DNA of 64,000 bases, from assembly GCA_026724425.1 (NCBI GenBank), contig JAIUCV010000002.1, forward strand, positions 9,305,001 through 9,369,000, written 5' to 3'. The position numbers and the translations under genes were made by a program. How positions within the stretch are numbered: the stretch's first letter is position 1; each line of letters opens with the position of its first letter. Under the pieces are notes generated by a model, which searched no databases, had not been told where the DNA came from, and saw nothing but the letters and a program-made list of their open reading frames with translations. Origin of the DNA: Erythrophleum ivorense. Taxonomy: Eukaryota > Streptophyta > Magnoliopsida > Fabales > Fabaceae. Positions 13,701 through 23,959 of the stretch are shown here, one piece after another.

Positions 13701-14281
13701 CATAGTCCTAATTGTGATTATTGGGTTGCATTGGTTAGATTAATGAAATATTTGAGAGTTATCATGAATTATGGTATCATGTATAGTAGATTTTCAGTTA
13801 TATTAAAAGGATACAATGATACTAATTGGATCTCTAATTTATATGAAACAAAATTCACTAGTGATTATGTATTTATCTTTGGTGGTGGTGTAGTAACTTG
13901 AAAATTAGCCAAACAAACATTTATTGCTAGGTTAACTATGGAGTCCAAATTTATTGCTTTGGAATTGGCTAGTAATGAGACTAAGTGGTTGAAAAACTTT
14001 TTAGCAAATATTCCATTGAATGTAAAACCAACACCATCTATGTCTATGCATTATGATTGCCAAGCACAATAGCCATTATAAAAAATAAAACTTTCAATAA
14101 TAAAAGTAAACATATACATTTAAGACATAATGTGGTAAAACAGTTGCTGAAAGTTGAAATTATATTGATCGATTATGTAAGATCAGAAGTGAATTTGGTA
14201 GATCTTCTGACCAAACCTTTGGAAAGGAAATTAATTATTCAAATAGCGAGGAGAATGAGATTTAAGTCAATTTCAAATTAA
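10704..14281 (+). pseudogene. Copia gag (rest) and pol: zinc knuckle, protease, integrase, RT, RNase H remnants
   Basis: Gag resumes after 10,703 and reaches a CCHC knuckle in CFVYDKLGHYATQCKKK (about 11,110-11,165). The protease region follows at about 11,285 with a decayed active site (DTRSICANKDVS in place of the usual D-S/T-G). GAG-pre-integrase text is at 11,362-11,595. Integrase remnants lie at about 11,720-12,300. RT has MVRGFTQKHNVDYFNTFA at 12,944 and a YVDD-type motif near 13,330-13,345 (CLYVDDILIFGTNLD). RNase H ends with KHIHLRHNVVKQLLK and VNLVDLLTKPL at 14,100-14,230. Stops and frameshifts throughout rule out function. Confidence 0.88.
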
Positions 14282-14849
14282 TAATGATGGTAGCCTAACC
14301 TTTGTGATTAGAGATCTTATAAAAAAAAGTTTATATGAGTAATAGCAAGTCACTTGTTAATTCTGCTAACCCCATTATTTTTAGTCCTTTTTATAATGTG
14401 AGAAAGTGCTAAAATGTGTTGAATGAGAGGATGAATGAAATACTTTTAATGATTTTCATATCCTTTATAGGTGGTATATTTATTATAAATACACTTAATG
14501 AAATCACTTGTATAAGTGAAAAGTAGGGCTACTCTTATGAAATTGTGGCAAAATCTTTAAAGCATTTATGAACTACCAGGCGTGCACATGGCCTATTAGC
14601 ACAAAACAATGTCAACACTAGGAATTGTGGGATGTAATGTGGCCGATGAGACCTCTAATATACACAAGAGTTTTTAGTTCATAAAAGTTATAAATTTTAC
14701 TAATAACTTTGTATGTTAAATTTTATTCTGTTTAGGTTTGATTCATAATCTAAAAAATACTATATTCAAAATATTTACCTTCATGTGTATAACCCAATAA
14801 AAACTTTTTATCTTCTTCATTTCTCCTTTTGAAATATGTAAGGGATTAT

Positions 14850-15375
14850 TGTGAGTGTGTGGATATTTCAAAAAGAAATTCTACATTGCTTGGAATGGAA
14901 GATTTTGAATACTTACACATTAAAATATTACATTGAACTTGTAAAGTTTGAAAGAAAGGTGACACGCACAAAATTAGGTTAAAATGTCCAAGTGTAATGT
15001 AAATTCTGAATAGATAGCTTTTCTATTGTTTGAATATTCTTAATATTCAAATTTTAATTTTCCCACATATTCTCAGAGTAATCATCGATTATTTTCTCCG
15101 TTATCTTTTCTTTAACATTAACATTTTAATATTAAAAAAATATATAACCAAATATATCTCTTTGCCTATCCTCTCCCTCTCTTAACATTGATACTAAATT
15201 ATAAAGAATAATAACTACTTTTCTATCTTTTAATTTTTCAAAAGAATTTGTTTAATCTTAAAAACCTTCTACAGTTAATTTAATATATAATGAAATAATT
15301 TTCAAATACAACACGCATCCATACAATTCAAATTATGTTATAAATTCATTCTCTTATTCTTCATCCTTTTCAGCA
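14850..15375 (+). repeat. 3' LTR of the copia element
   Basis: Shorter, diverged partner of 3,928-4,605. It begins TGTGAGTGTGTGGATATTTC and closes with CTTATTCTTCATCCTTTTC followed by AGCA. The many substitutions and indels relative to the 5' LTR indicate an old insertion. Exact ends are uncertain by about 10 bp. Confidence 0.8.
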
Positions 15376-15524
15376 CTAACACTTTCATATCATAAATTAG
15401 AAAACCATCAGTTTTAGTCTTCATACGCACAATACTGGTAGGGGTAAATACTCCAATCAATTTTAAGTTGGCCGTAGCGTAATCAAACGAAGCCAACATT
15501 ATGGGACAGCCGAACATCATTGTG

Positions 15525-15618
15525 CAGAAATCATGCAATTAGACTGGATAGCTATAACGGCTTAGCAACTACAGAAATCATGCAATTAGACTGGATAGCT
15601 ACAATGGCTTAGCAACTA
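15525..15618. repeat. Tandem duplication of a 47-bp unit
   Basis: The unit CAGAAATCATGCAATTAGAC... is present twice head to tail (15,525-15,571 and 15,572-15,618) with only two differences (TATAACGG against TACAATGG). It lies between the copia 3' LTR and the 3' end of GGCT-A. Confidence 0.9.
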
Positions 15619-16069
15619 CCAGTTTATTTTCCAAGTTAACGAAACTCAACCACGACAGATTAACTAATTGGCAATTGCACGTAAAAAAGTATCATATGTC
15701 ATTTCGAAGTATCAATGGAGACTTTGGTTTCAATAGCCGGGATCGAAATACAAGCTCATCTTTCAATTCTGGCACCGTAAATAAATATAACATCTGCAAA
15801 TCCATTGCCTCCCCTTCCCGTCGCTGTGTTTGCCAGACCTAAACCTAATCAAATCTCAAGCCAAGGGCCTAAAAAACATGAGTAAAACTAGATGAAGAAA
15901 CGTATGGATTGATGGTGGAACAGCTCTGCGTTATTTCTATGTTAAAAAGAAATACAAAAAACTAGACTAGCTGAAGAAATGGGTTAGCAGGATCCGCAGT
16001 GTATCAGTTTTTTTCTGGCAAATTCAGCATGTTTTTCAGTCAGCTCAAGTCTGTTAACTAGAAGAAGTC

Positions 16070-17690
16070 CTACACAATGGGTTCCGGAAGTGGGTACGGT
16101 TGAAGGGCCGGGTTACGTACGTGAGAAGGGTGTGCAAGTTGAGCTGGTCCAACCAACTTCTCCTTTGGTATTACAGCTCCCACAATTCCAAGTACCTTCC
16201 TCACTTCATTTGCAAGCTCTATCACTAAGTCATCCTCATGGCCTGCACACGAATGAGGAAACCTCTCAAAACTCATCTACACGCACGGATAACTAACCAA
16301 TAACATATGTGACAGACGGATATTAGCGACAGATAACTCACCAATATCATACATGGCCTTTTCTAGAAGGAAAAGATAGTCTCTATTATTTCCACAAGGA
16401 CCACAAGCTGTTGCTATTTGCCTGAACGGAAAAACAGAAATTTGAGAGGAACCAAAGAAAAGGTACCACTTGATCTTAGAAATGGAAAAGGAAAAACCTC
16501 GCCATGTCTTCCAAAGGGGCAGGTCCCAGGTAGTATTTGTATGCTTTGTCTGCAGTAGATGTGAATCTGGATAGATTAAAATGGGTTCTGTTAGCAATTC
16601 GTTATCAGAACACACCACAAGCCTATCTGTTCTATAGAAAAGAAAGAAATAGAAGTAGTAATAAAGCACAACGCTAACTTACACTATTACGCCAGTTAAA
16701 GCAGGGTTCAGTGAATCTCCTTCCTAAAGATTAAAGAAAGTAACGATCACATTAGCGGCAATGGTATTGAAAAAAATAAAATAAAACAAAACAAGAACAG
16801 ATAAGTTAAGAAAAAATGTCAAACTTAAGGATTGTAGGGCACTTAAATTATAATCTCACCTTGTAAAAGTTGACACGAGTCCTTTGATCATATTCGCATT
16901 CCCTCCGCTCCAAATACTACATCAGAAAAGAGAAGAAAAAGGGGGGAAAAATTGAGTACTCAGTTAAAATTACTTGCTGAAATGGGAACGGATGGCATGC
17001 TAGGAATTATATAGAATAGTTCATAAGGCTTTAAAAATTCTTAGCTTATTTTAAAACTTACTGCCACATTCAATTTAAAGAATGGATAGAATGAGTTCTA
17101 AAAACTGTCCCAATGCAAATGAAATGACTACCTGCATAGCCAGTTTTTCCTTTTCGGGGCCTCCACGAACACAATAAGCAGCGCCCCACTGAAAAAATGT
17201 TGAATAAATTATAAGAAAAAGGCCAAACACATAAAGATAAAGGATTGCAAGGCATAGTCACACACGGCCAAGGCCTTGGCAACCGAGAACTATTATCAAA
17301 ACAACTATGGCTGGTCCACTTTGTATCAATTAATAATTACATTTTTGTACATTATTATATGACCATTAGAGACAACCCACGGTCATGATAAATAAAATAG
17401 GTCCTTACGCAAATAGCCCCTTCTTTCGGCTCCAATGTGCAAGTTCTTGCAGGGTTTTCAGGTGTACCCCTGTGATCAATACATGCTGCAAAAAGGAAAA
17501 GACATGTCTAAGCAATCGTAAATTTAGTACAAAACCAAGAAGGTAGGCACAGAAATACCTGCATGGGAGGAAGAAGCTTACCTAAATCAAATACACGTCT
17601 ATAGTCCCTTATGAATCCAACCACTTTCTCATCGTAATCAAATCCTGGGTTCCACACCAGTGAACCATAGCCAAAAATCCAAAACACCAT
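16070..17690 (-). CDS. GGCT2: ChaC-like gamma-glutamylcyclotransferase, copy A (8 coding exons, 220 aa)
   Basis: This family cleaves glutathione to 5-oxoproline and Cys-Gly in the cytosol. Coding exons (minus strand, 5' to 3') are 17582-17690, 17409-17485, 17132-17188, 16860-16916, 16683-16723, 16498-16566, 16342-16421 and 16070-16242. All introns are GT-AG, and the phases join to 663 nt with one stop. Seen in the protein: the N-terminal substrate loop MVFWIFGYGSLVWNPGFDYD, the DHRGTPENPART motif, WGAAYCVRGG, and YLERRECEYD, whose Glu after Arg is the family's catalytic acid. Then GVIVFTST and YYLGPAP follow. Length fits plant GGCT2 proteins (about 216-230 aa). A non-coding first exon seems to end near 18,419 (GTAAGA donor), with a 5' UTR intron ending just before the ATG. 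A second copy lies 15.8 kb to the right. Confidence 0.94.
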
Positions 17691-18418
17691 GGCTGTTCGG
17701 TTTCTTGAAAAAGAAAAAAAAAACCACTATTAGTGAAAAGAAATTCCAAGAAATTAAACGAAGTTGAAGTTTGAGAAGATAATAACAGAACTTGTCCTTT
17801 CTACATAAGCGAATTTAAATTTAGTAGTGAAATTCAAATGAGAGAAAATCGAGAAATCCTGCTTTACTTTTCACCATTTCTTTATAAGAGCTTATGAAGA
17901 TAAATCCGGTATTATGTCTTTTGAAAAACCCTCTAAAACACAGTTGCGTTTCAACTCAAATTACTGATTTAATTCGGACCCTGACTTAGCTTCCCCTTTA
18001 TAGAAATTTCATCAAAATCCTTTTTCCTCGTCATTTTTTTCAGCCACAAAAAACCAAGGCATATACAGCACTATAGGACAAGTCAAAATGCAAGGCAAAT
18101 TGATTGGAATTTATCATGAAAGCACAAAAAAAGCAAATTTCATACTCTAATCCTCGCAGCATTAAAAACAGAAGGAAATAAGGGGAAAAAACACCAAAAC
18201 ATTAAAAAACAAAAAAACAAAATTTCTATAGAGAATCGTCACTGCCTAACTTCATCGATTATATAAGTTTTGTGAGCAGCTACCAGATAAAAATTAACGG
18301 AGATGGAACTTTTACTCCACGAAAATTCGACAGCAACCAATAACAACGTGCTATTATGGATCAAAGAAACAAATAGACAACGAAAAGCGACCAAAAAAAA
18401 AAGGCCATGGATTCTTAC

Positions 18419-18660
18419 ATTTAACCAGAAATATTCCCGAGAAAATGAGAAGGAAAATGTTAAAGCAATATCCTCTCGCTCTGAAGGACAAAACGAGAAG
18501 TTTTGAAGAATTTACAGCGGCTACAGCACGAGAGAAACAATAGCAGGCAAGCTAAACAATTTAGGGTTTAGCTTGGGGATTAGGGCTGCGATTGTTCCCC
18601 TCTGCGTGCCTTCTCTACTGTCCTTCTCTTTCTCTCTCTTGTCGCGCGAAGGAGGTGAGG
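18419..18660 (-). other. Probable 5' UTR exon of GGCT-A
   Basis: On the minus strand this block is CT/GA-rich and contains CAGCCCTAATCCC and AAACCCTAAAT phrases common in plant 5' leaders. It ends with AAAT followed by GTAAGA, a good donor. An acceptor (CCGAACAG) lies two bases before the GGCT-A start codon. The transcription start is inferred from a TATA box about 20-30 bp upstream. Confidence 0.5.
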
Positions 18661-18677
18661 AATTCCGGAGACAAAAA

Positions 18678-18689
18678 CTTATTTTTATA
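18678..18689 (-). promoter_or_regulatory. TATA box candidate for GGCT-A
   Basis: The minus strand reads TATAAAAATAAG just upstream of the CT-rich leader. Its position fits a start near 18,650-18,660. Homology with copy B resumes only upstream of this site, so copy B does not share this promoter core. Confidence 0.45.
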
Positions 18690-18784
18690 GTGCAACGAGG
18701 CAACGGAATTCCATCTCCAACTCATGCCATGTGCGTTTCATGGATGCCCGTGCAAATAAGTTCACATTGCTATTAATTAAATAG

Positions 18785-19490
18785 GATTTGTTGGCCCCGA
18801 ATAAATAATTTTTACGTGAAAGAGGTTTTTTTAACTATAAAAAGGGATTTTAAATAGTAAAATGGTATTTTTCTATGAAAAATGGAAAAAGTGAAAATGA
18901 ATGGCGTATCAAATTATCACTTTTTGTCCGAATGCATTATGTTAATCTCTTTATCTTCCGTTGTTTCATTAATGATTATGTTCAATTTTACAGAAAGAAT
19001 TAGGATAGTAAATCTTTACTAAATTTGATTTGTTTTCCTTTTTCAGAAAAATAGAAGGATAACATGAATGGATGGATAAAAAGAAAATTGTATGAAACAG
19101 GAAATGGTGTAATGAAAAGAAGTTAGGGACTAAGGAAGGTTTGGGACAAAAAATATTAAAAATAAAAATAAATAAAATATTTTTTATATTTAAAAAATAA
19201 AAAATAAATACTATTAAATAGTTATACTAAAAATATAATACTATTAAATATTACACTAATTTTTTTTTTTCTTTTGTATGGTTTGGATACTGGCTATAAG
19301 ATACAATGAATGTGGACAAAATGCAAGTGACATCGTTATCCTTGTGGCATCTGGAAAGGAAAGGAGGAGGAGACAGAATCAGACGCGCCATATAAACGTG
19401 TGATCGAAGTCAGAGAAGGAAGGAAATGGACCAAAACCCAACAGTTAAAGTCTTTATTAAGGTTCATTGAACCTGGACGTAATTAAAACC
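18785..19490. repeat. Upstream segment shared with copy B (35,985-36,760)
   Basis: Non-coding sequence upstream of GGCT-A that recurs upstream of GGCT-B. Shared phrases include AATTTTTACGTGAAAGA(G/A)GTT, GAAAATGAA..GGCGTATCAAATTATCAC, ACAGAAA(G/A)AATTAG, ACTAAAT..GATTTGTTTTCC, GGATAACATGAATGGATGG-like text, ACAGAATC(A/G)GAC, and TTCATTGAACCTGGAC followed by AATTAAAACCGC. It marks the outer upstream limit of the duplicated GGCT segment in copy A. Confidence 0.8.
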
Positions 19491-19499
19491 GCAAAATTT

Positions 19500-20450
19500 C
19501 GCGGTTGGCTAGTTAGGTGTTAGTCCAGCTAGCTTCTCCTCAAGACTAGTTCAGTTTGAAATCAATGGTCATACGAATTGAAAGGTCTACGTTCAAAATT
19601 TCAAACTCACCTAATTTACCTAGTAAAAGGGGCAATCAAATCATTAAAAAAAAATTGAGCATTTTGACAAACTATAACACTAAAGTCAGTACTTATACAG
19701 GGATCATTATCATGTACGTCGATGCCTCACATCACCCATCGCGCACGCCCCTGTTGCGGCTATGCATGGGGTTATATCGATGGACGGCCCTAGCGGCTGG
19801 GGGGGGGGGCGCGGGGGTTGAATTGAAGGCAGCTTGACCAAAACATTTATATGTTAACCAGTATTTGCAAAATTTATTTACTTGAGTTTGAATATACAAA
19901 TAAAAATGACTCTAAGTTTAAGTATAAAAATTTATTTTTAAACTTTTGAGAATAAATTATATCTTTTTTAAAGAGATACTTAAATTATACAATTTTTTTT
20001 ATTTTAAAATTTTATATTTGTCTCTTCTAAACTAAACAAATACACTATATTATCGTTCCTATAACAAATGTGAACTACAATTATATTTATTTAGATCAAA
20101 ATATTTTTATATTTATTATTCACATAATATAATAAGTATTAAGTATATATTAAATTAATATATAAATAATTAATTTTTTAAAATTTAAAATAAGTTAAAT
20201 TTATAACTTTCACCAAAGAATAAAGAACATTGAAAAAAAAGTTTAAATTCACATTATTTTTTATAATATTTTGATGATATTTTAGTTTAAGGAGAGTTTA
20301 TATATATTTTTATAATAAAAAATTATGTAATTTAAAAATCTTTTGGGAAAAATAAATTATCTGATTTTTAAAGGTTAAGAAAATGAACTAGCCTTAATCA
20401 GCTCATAGTTTTACTTTTTGGTTACTATGTATAATTGGTCACAGATTGGA
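19500..20450. other. Intergenic DNA
   Basis: No gene recognised. A G-rich run (10 G, then CGCGGGGG) lies at about 19,800-19,817. The rest, from 19,850 on, is AT-rich without coding signal. The stretch is absent from copy B of the duplication. Confidence 0.5.
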
Positions 20451-20452
20451 TT

Positions 20453-20464
20453 AAAAATAGAAAA
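20453..20464 (-). terminator. RNA polymerase III terminator for tRNA-Arg
   Basis: On the minus strand, directly downstream of the tRNA 3' end, there is a TTTT run (20,461-20,464) followed by a TTTTT run (20,453-20,457). These are standard oligo-T termination signals, 9-20 nt after the gene. Confidence 0.65.
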
Positions 20465-20472
20465 CCATAATT

Positions 20473-20545
20473 CGACTCCACTGGGGATCGAACCCAGAAT
20501 CTCTGGTTCCGTAGACCAGCGCCTTATCCATTGGGCCATGGAGTC
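20473..20545 (-). tRNA. tRNA-Arg (anticodon ACG)
   Basis: The minus strand folds into a 73-nt cloverleaf. The acceptor stem GACTCCA pairs with TGGAGTC, with discriminator G. The D-arm has the A-box TGGCCCAATGG. The anticodon stem CTGGT/ACCAG carries the loop CTACGGA (anticodon ACG). The T-arm CTGGG-TTCGATC-CCCAG contains the B-box GGTTCGATCC. No intron and no encoded CCA, as expected of a nuclear gene. The sequence closely matches the plant tRNA-Arg(ACG) that I remember. It lies between GGCT-A and PRK and has no counterpart in copy B. Confidence 0.96.
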
Positions 20546-20559
20546 CCGAGCGCGAGTTG

Positions 20560-21739
20560 GTCGTTAGATATAAAATAAATAACTACATAAGAACATATTC
20601 CTCGAGCTCATCATTCATTTTAACCGTACCCCAGGAGTTTCAGCGATGGATGAACAACTTAATACGCCATATAATGTATTATGAAAAAAAAATACTGTAA
20701 GAAAACTGAAATGTGTTTATTGTTAAACAGGATAATCGTTGGTACGACTGAATAACATGCATGTAGTGGCAATACCGTTGCTGTGTTTGAATAGAAGTTT
20801 TCTATCTTCAAATCAAATTTTTTAATGAAATAATAAATTATTGTTTTTACGTATCGTAGTTAAAAAAATATGATTTTTAACTTTTGTACCTCCCATCTAA
20901 ACATGCACCGTAATGCTTAGGCCTAGAGGAGGTGATTGCAAGGGCAAACGCAAAGCCGAAAATGATTCGATACCGCTCTAAGTACAATAATTAAATCGAA
21001 TTTGGGATAAAAAGGACCTAACTGTTGAGCCTCACTCTCCATTTGTACATTCTCGATTCTCAAACTCCCAGATTTTGATTTCTTTTATATAAAATCCTTT
21101 ATTTCTAACACTACACTTTAGTATAAATTTTAAAATTTCTATATATATATATATAAATAGCAAGCCAGTTACAATACACAGATATATAATATTTTTATAC
21201 AGTACTTTTTAATGATTAGATACTTGTATTTTTTATTGAGTATAATATTATTTAATTTGATAAATGTCATATTAGTACAGCTGCATACTAGGTAAGTGAT
21301 CTCGACGTTGATGAGTATCAAAGTATTCCAAAACTTGGCTCTCACAATACAGATTATGACCCATGTCCGTATCATGCTGATCAACTTGAGAATGTCACAA
21401 GCATTGCAGACAAATATAGACATAAAAATTGTTGGTATTGAAGAGACTGAATAAAACAAAATCCCATACATCATCAAGGAAAAAACAACCCTTTGACCAT
21501 CACACAACCAATATCATTAGTATCAAACAAAAGCACCTGAGGAAATGAGACCAAAACACTCACATAAGGCCGATTGTTCCAGCTCATTCTTTACCGTGAA
21601 AGGAGGAAGACCTAGTCATTTCCTATGCCACGAATTAACCCCTTTCGATTCTTTATCCTTATTTCCCCTCCCTGTTTTCTTCCCCCATCCGAATCCCATT
21701 TATGTTTTCACAGAAAAACTCACTTTCCATCTTCCATTT
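20560..21739. other. Intergenic DNA and 5' flank of the PRK gene
   Basis: No recognised gene. A (TA)n-rich stretch lies at about 21,140-21,157. An open minus-strand frame at 21,169-21,507 has no recognisable domain and low-complexity hydrophobic composition, so I do not call it. The frame of PRK is open upstream to 21,545, but the receptor most likely starts at 21,740. Confidence 0.45.
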
Positions 21740-23959
21740 ATGGCCTATCAAAGAACATACTATTGTCTTCCCAGAATATTGTTCACGCTGGCCATTTGTT
21801 TTGTGCCATCCTTCAGTGACACAGACTCTCATATTCCGGTTAGTTTCAAGAGCTTCTTGTTCAATGCTGATGATTTAAACAACTGGGGGAACGAATCTAT
21901 CAGTTTGTGCAGCTGGACTGGGTTATTATGCACCAACCACACCATTTACGGCTTGAGATTAGAGAACATGGGACTAAGCGGTATAGTTGACGTAGACTCC
22001 CTCTTAGAACTGTCAAATTTGAGGAGTTTTAGCGTCATTAACAACAGCTTTGAAGGTCCAATCCCTGAGTTCAGAAAGCTTGTGAGGTTAAGGGGAGTGT
22101 TTTTGTCCAATAACAAATTCTCTGGTGAAATTTCGGACGATGCTTTTGAGGGCTTGAAATACTTGAAGAGGGTATTCTTAGCAGAAAATGGGTTTACAGG
22201 TCACATTCCTATGTCCCTTGCAAAACTGCCTAAACTCTTGGATCTGGACTTACATGGAAATAACTTTGAAGGCAACATACCAGAATTTACACAAAACAAT
22301 TTCAGAGTGTTGAATTTATCGAACAACCAATTGGAGGGTCCAATACCAGAAATCTTAAGCAATTATGATCCCAGCTCATACGCTGGTAAGCTAACTTTCA
22401 GCTATGTTAATTTCTATCCAGTTTTTTAAAGTTCCCTATATGTTTTGTTTCTCCTTCATACTTGGTTAATATCTGGTGCAACAGGCAACAAAGACCTTTG
22501 CGGACAACCTTTAATCGGTTGCAGGAGTTCCTCCTCAGATGACAGCCCCACCCTTCCACATCAAGAAAAAGGAAAGAAGCGGCCTTTACTTATCACTGCT
22601 ATGGTAGTGGGGGCTGTGGTTGCCTCAGCTTCACTAGTTGCAGTTCTTTTCATTTGCAATCACCGCTGGTGAGCTTCACGGAACAATGAAGGCTCAGGGG
22701 AGACTCATTCCATTGATATGACGGCTGATGACTTGAAGAAGGGTGAGAATGGAGACTTGAACTTCGTTAGGAAAGACAATAGAGAGGAATTTGATTTGCA
22801 AGACCTACTTAGGGCCTCAGCTGAGGTTCTGGGTAGTGGTAGGTTTGGATCCACATATAAGGCTATTGTTTTAAATCAACCACCAGTGGTGGCAAAGAGA
22901 TTTAGGCACATGAACAATGTTGGGAAGGAAGAGTTCTCAAAGCACATGATAAGGCTTGGAAGGTTAACACATCCTAATCTACTCCCCCTTGTTGCATTCT
23001 GCTACAGAGAAGAGAAGCTTCTGGTTTATGACTTTGTTGAAAATGGCAGCTTGGCTAGTCATCTCCACGGTAAGCTTTATCATCGAAAAATTTCAGCCAA
23101 AACCCACATTTTTCAATCTTGACCACTTGTATTTAGCTTTGTTTTGCCTTGTTAAGAGTTAATAAGTCAGTAGCTTTCTGCCAAATTAGTTCTGTTAGTA
23201 GTTATGCAGCAGTGTAATCGTGAGTATTTATCTATGAATACCACACTATATTACTCTCTAATCAATCAATAACAGAACTACACTTCTCTAATTCTCTCTT
23301 ATCTCTTCTCTAAACATGGATCAACTTTTTGATTTGCAGGTAGGGTTGATTCTAATTTGGACGGGCCAAGTCGATTGAACATAATAAAAGGAGTAGCAAG
23401 GGGGTTAGCATACCTGTACCAAGAGTTTCCAGGGCATAACCTTCCTCACGGCCATCTGAAATCCTCTAATGTTCTGCTAGACCAATCTTTCGAGCCCTGT
23501 CTGACAGAGTACGGTCTTATCCCGGTGATAAACAAACGCCATGGTCAACAGTTCATGGCTGCGTACAAGGCACCAGAGGTGAACCAATTAGAGCAATCCA
23601 ACCAGAAGACAGACGTGTGGTGCTTGGGCATACTGATTCTTGAACTACTTAAAGGAAAATTCCCAGCAAATTATTTAAGACGAGGAAAGGGGAATAATGG
23701 GAATGAAGATTTGGGAACGTGGGTGAGGTCGATGGTGAGGGATGAGTGGACAGGGGAGGTGTTTGATAAGGAGATAATGGGAGCAAGGAATGGGGAGGGT
23801 GAGATGCTGAAGATTGGCATATGTTGCTGCGAATGGCGTGTGGAGAACAGGTGGGATTGGAGACAGGCAGCGGCTAAGATTGAAGAGTTGAAGGAGGGGA
23901 TAGCGAAGATGAATACTCTTCCTACGTTAGTGAAGGCAATTTATACTCACGCCCGTTGA
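21740..23959 (+). CDS. PRK-type (LRR-III) leucine-rich-repeat receptor-like pseudokinase, interrupted by an in-frame TGA
   Basis: Exons 21740-22385, 22485-23069 and 23340-23959 are joined by GT-AG introns with matching phases. The start at MAYQ is chosen because a signal-peptide-like stretch (ILFTLAICFVPSFS) follows directly. The ectodomain has a short N-cap with CSWTGLLC, about five LRRs (for example FEGPIPEFRKL) and the closing NKDLCGQPLIGC. A membrane helix (about LLITAMVVGAVVASASLVAV) follows. Then comes the kinase: glycine loop GSGRFGSTYKA, Lys in VVAKRF, HGHLKSSNVLL for HRDLK, TEYGL for DFG, YKAPE. The missing catalytic Asp and altered DFG are usual in this pollen receptor family. The anomaly is a TGA at 22,670-22,672 just after the helix (NHRW-stop-ASRNNEGSG), with the frame open on both sides. 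It may be a nonsense mutation (CGA to TGA fits) or a sequence error. Confidence 0.88.

Larger units (their letters stand above)
3928..15375 (+). mobile_element. Old, non-functional Ty1/copia LTR retrotransposon, split by nested insertions
   Basis: Two related direct repeats flank copia coding remnants in the order gag, protease, integrase, reverse transcriptase, RNase H. Removing the 5.6 kb insertion at 5,079-10,703 leaves about 5.8 kb, the usual size of a complete copia element. Domains run left to right on the + strand. Many stops and frameshifts and visibly diverged LTRs show that it is old and cannot move on its own. A clean target-site duplication was not found: CTTAT precedes the 5' LTR, but no identical pentamer follows the 3' LTR. 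Confidence 0.85.

Noticed and set aside
18303..18776. Overlapping short open frames on both strands at 18.3-18.8 kb
   Set aside because: They coincide with the CT-rich leader and promoter of GGCT-A and have no domain. They are better explained as 5' UTR.
21169..21507. 112-codon minus-strand open frame upstream of PRK
   Set aside because: Low-complexity, hydrophobic, AT-driven composition with no recognisable motif.
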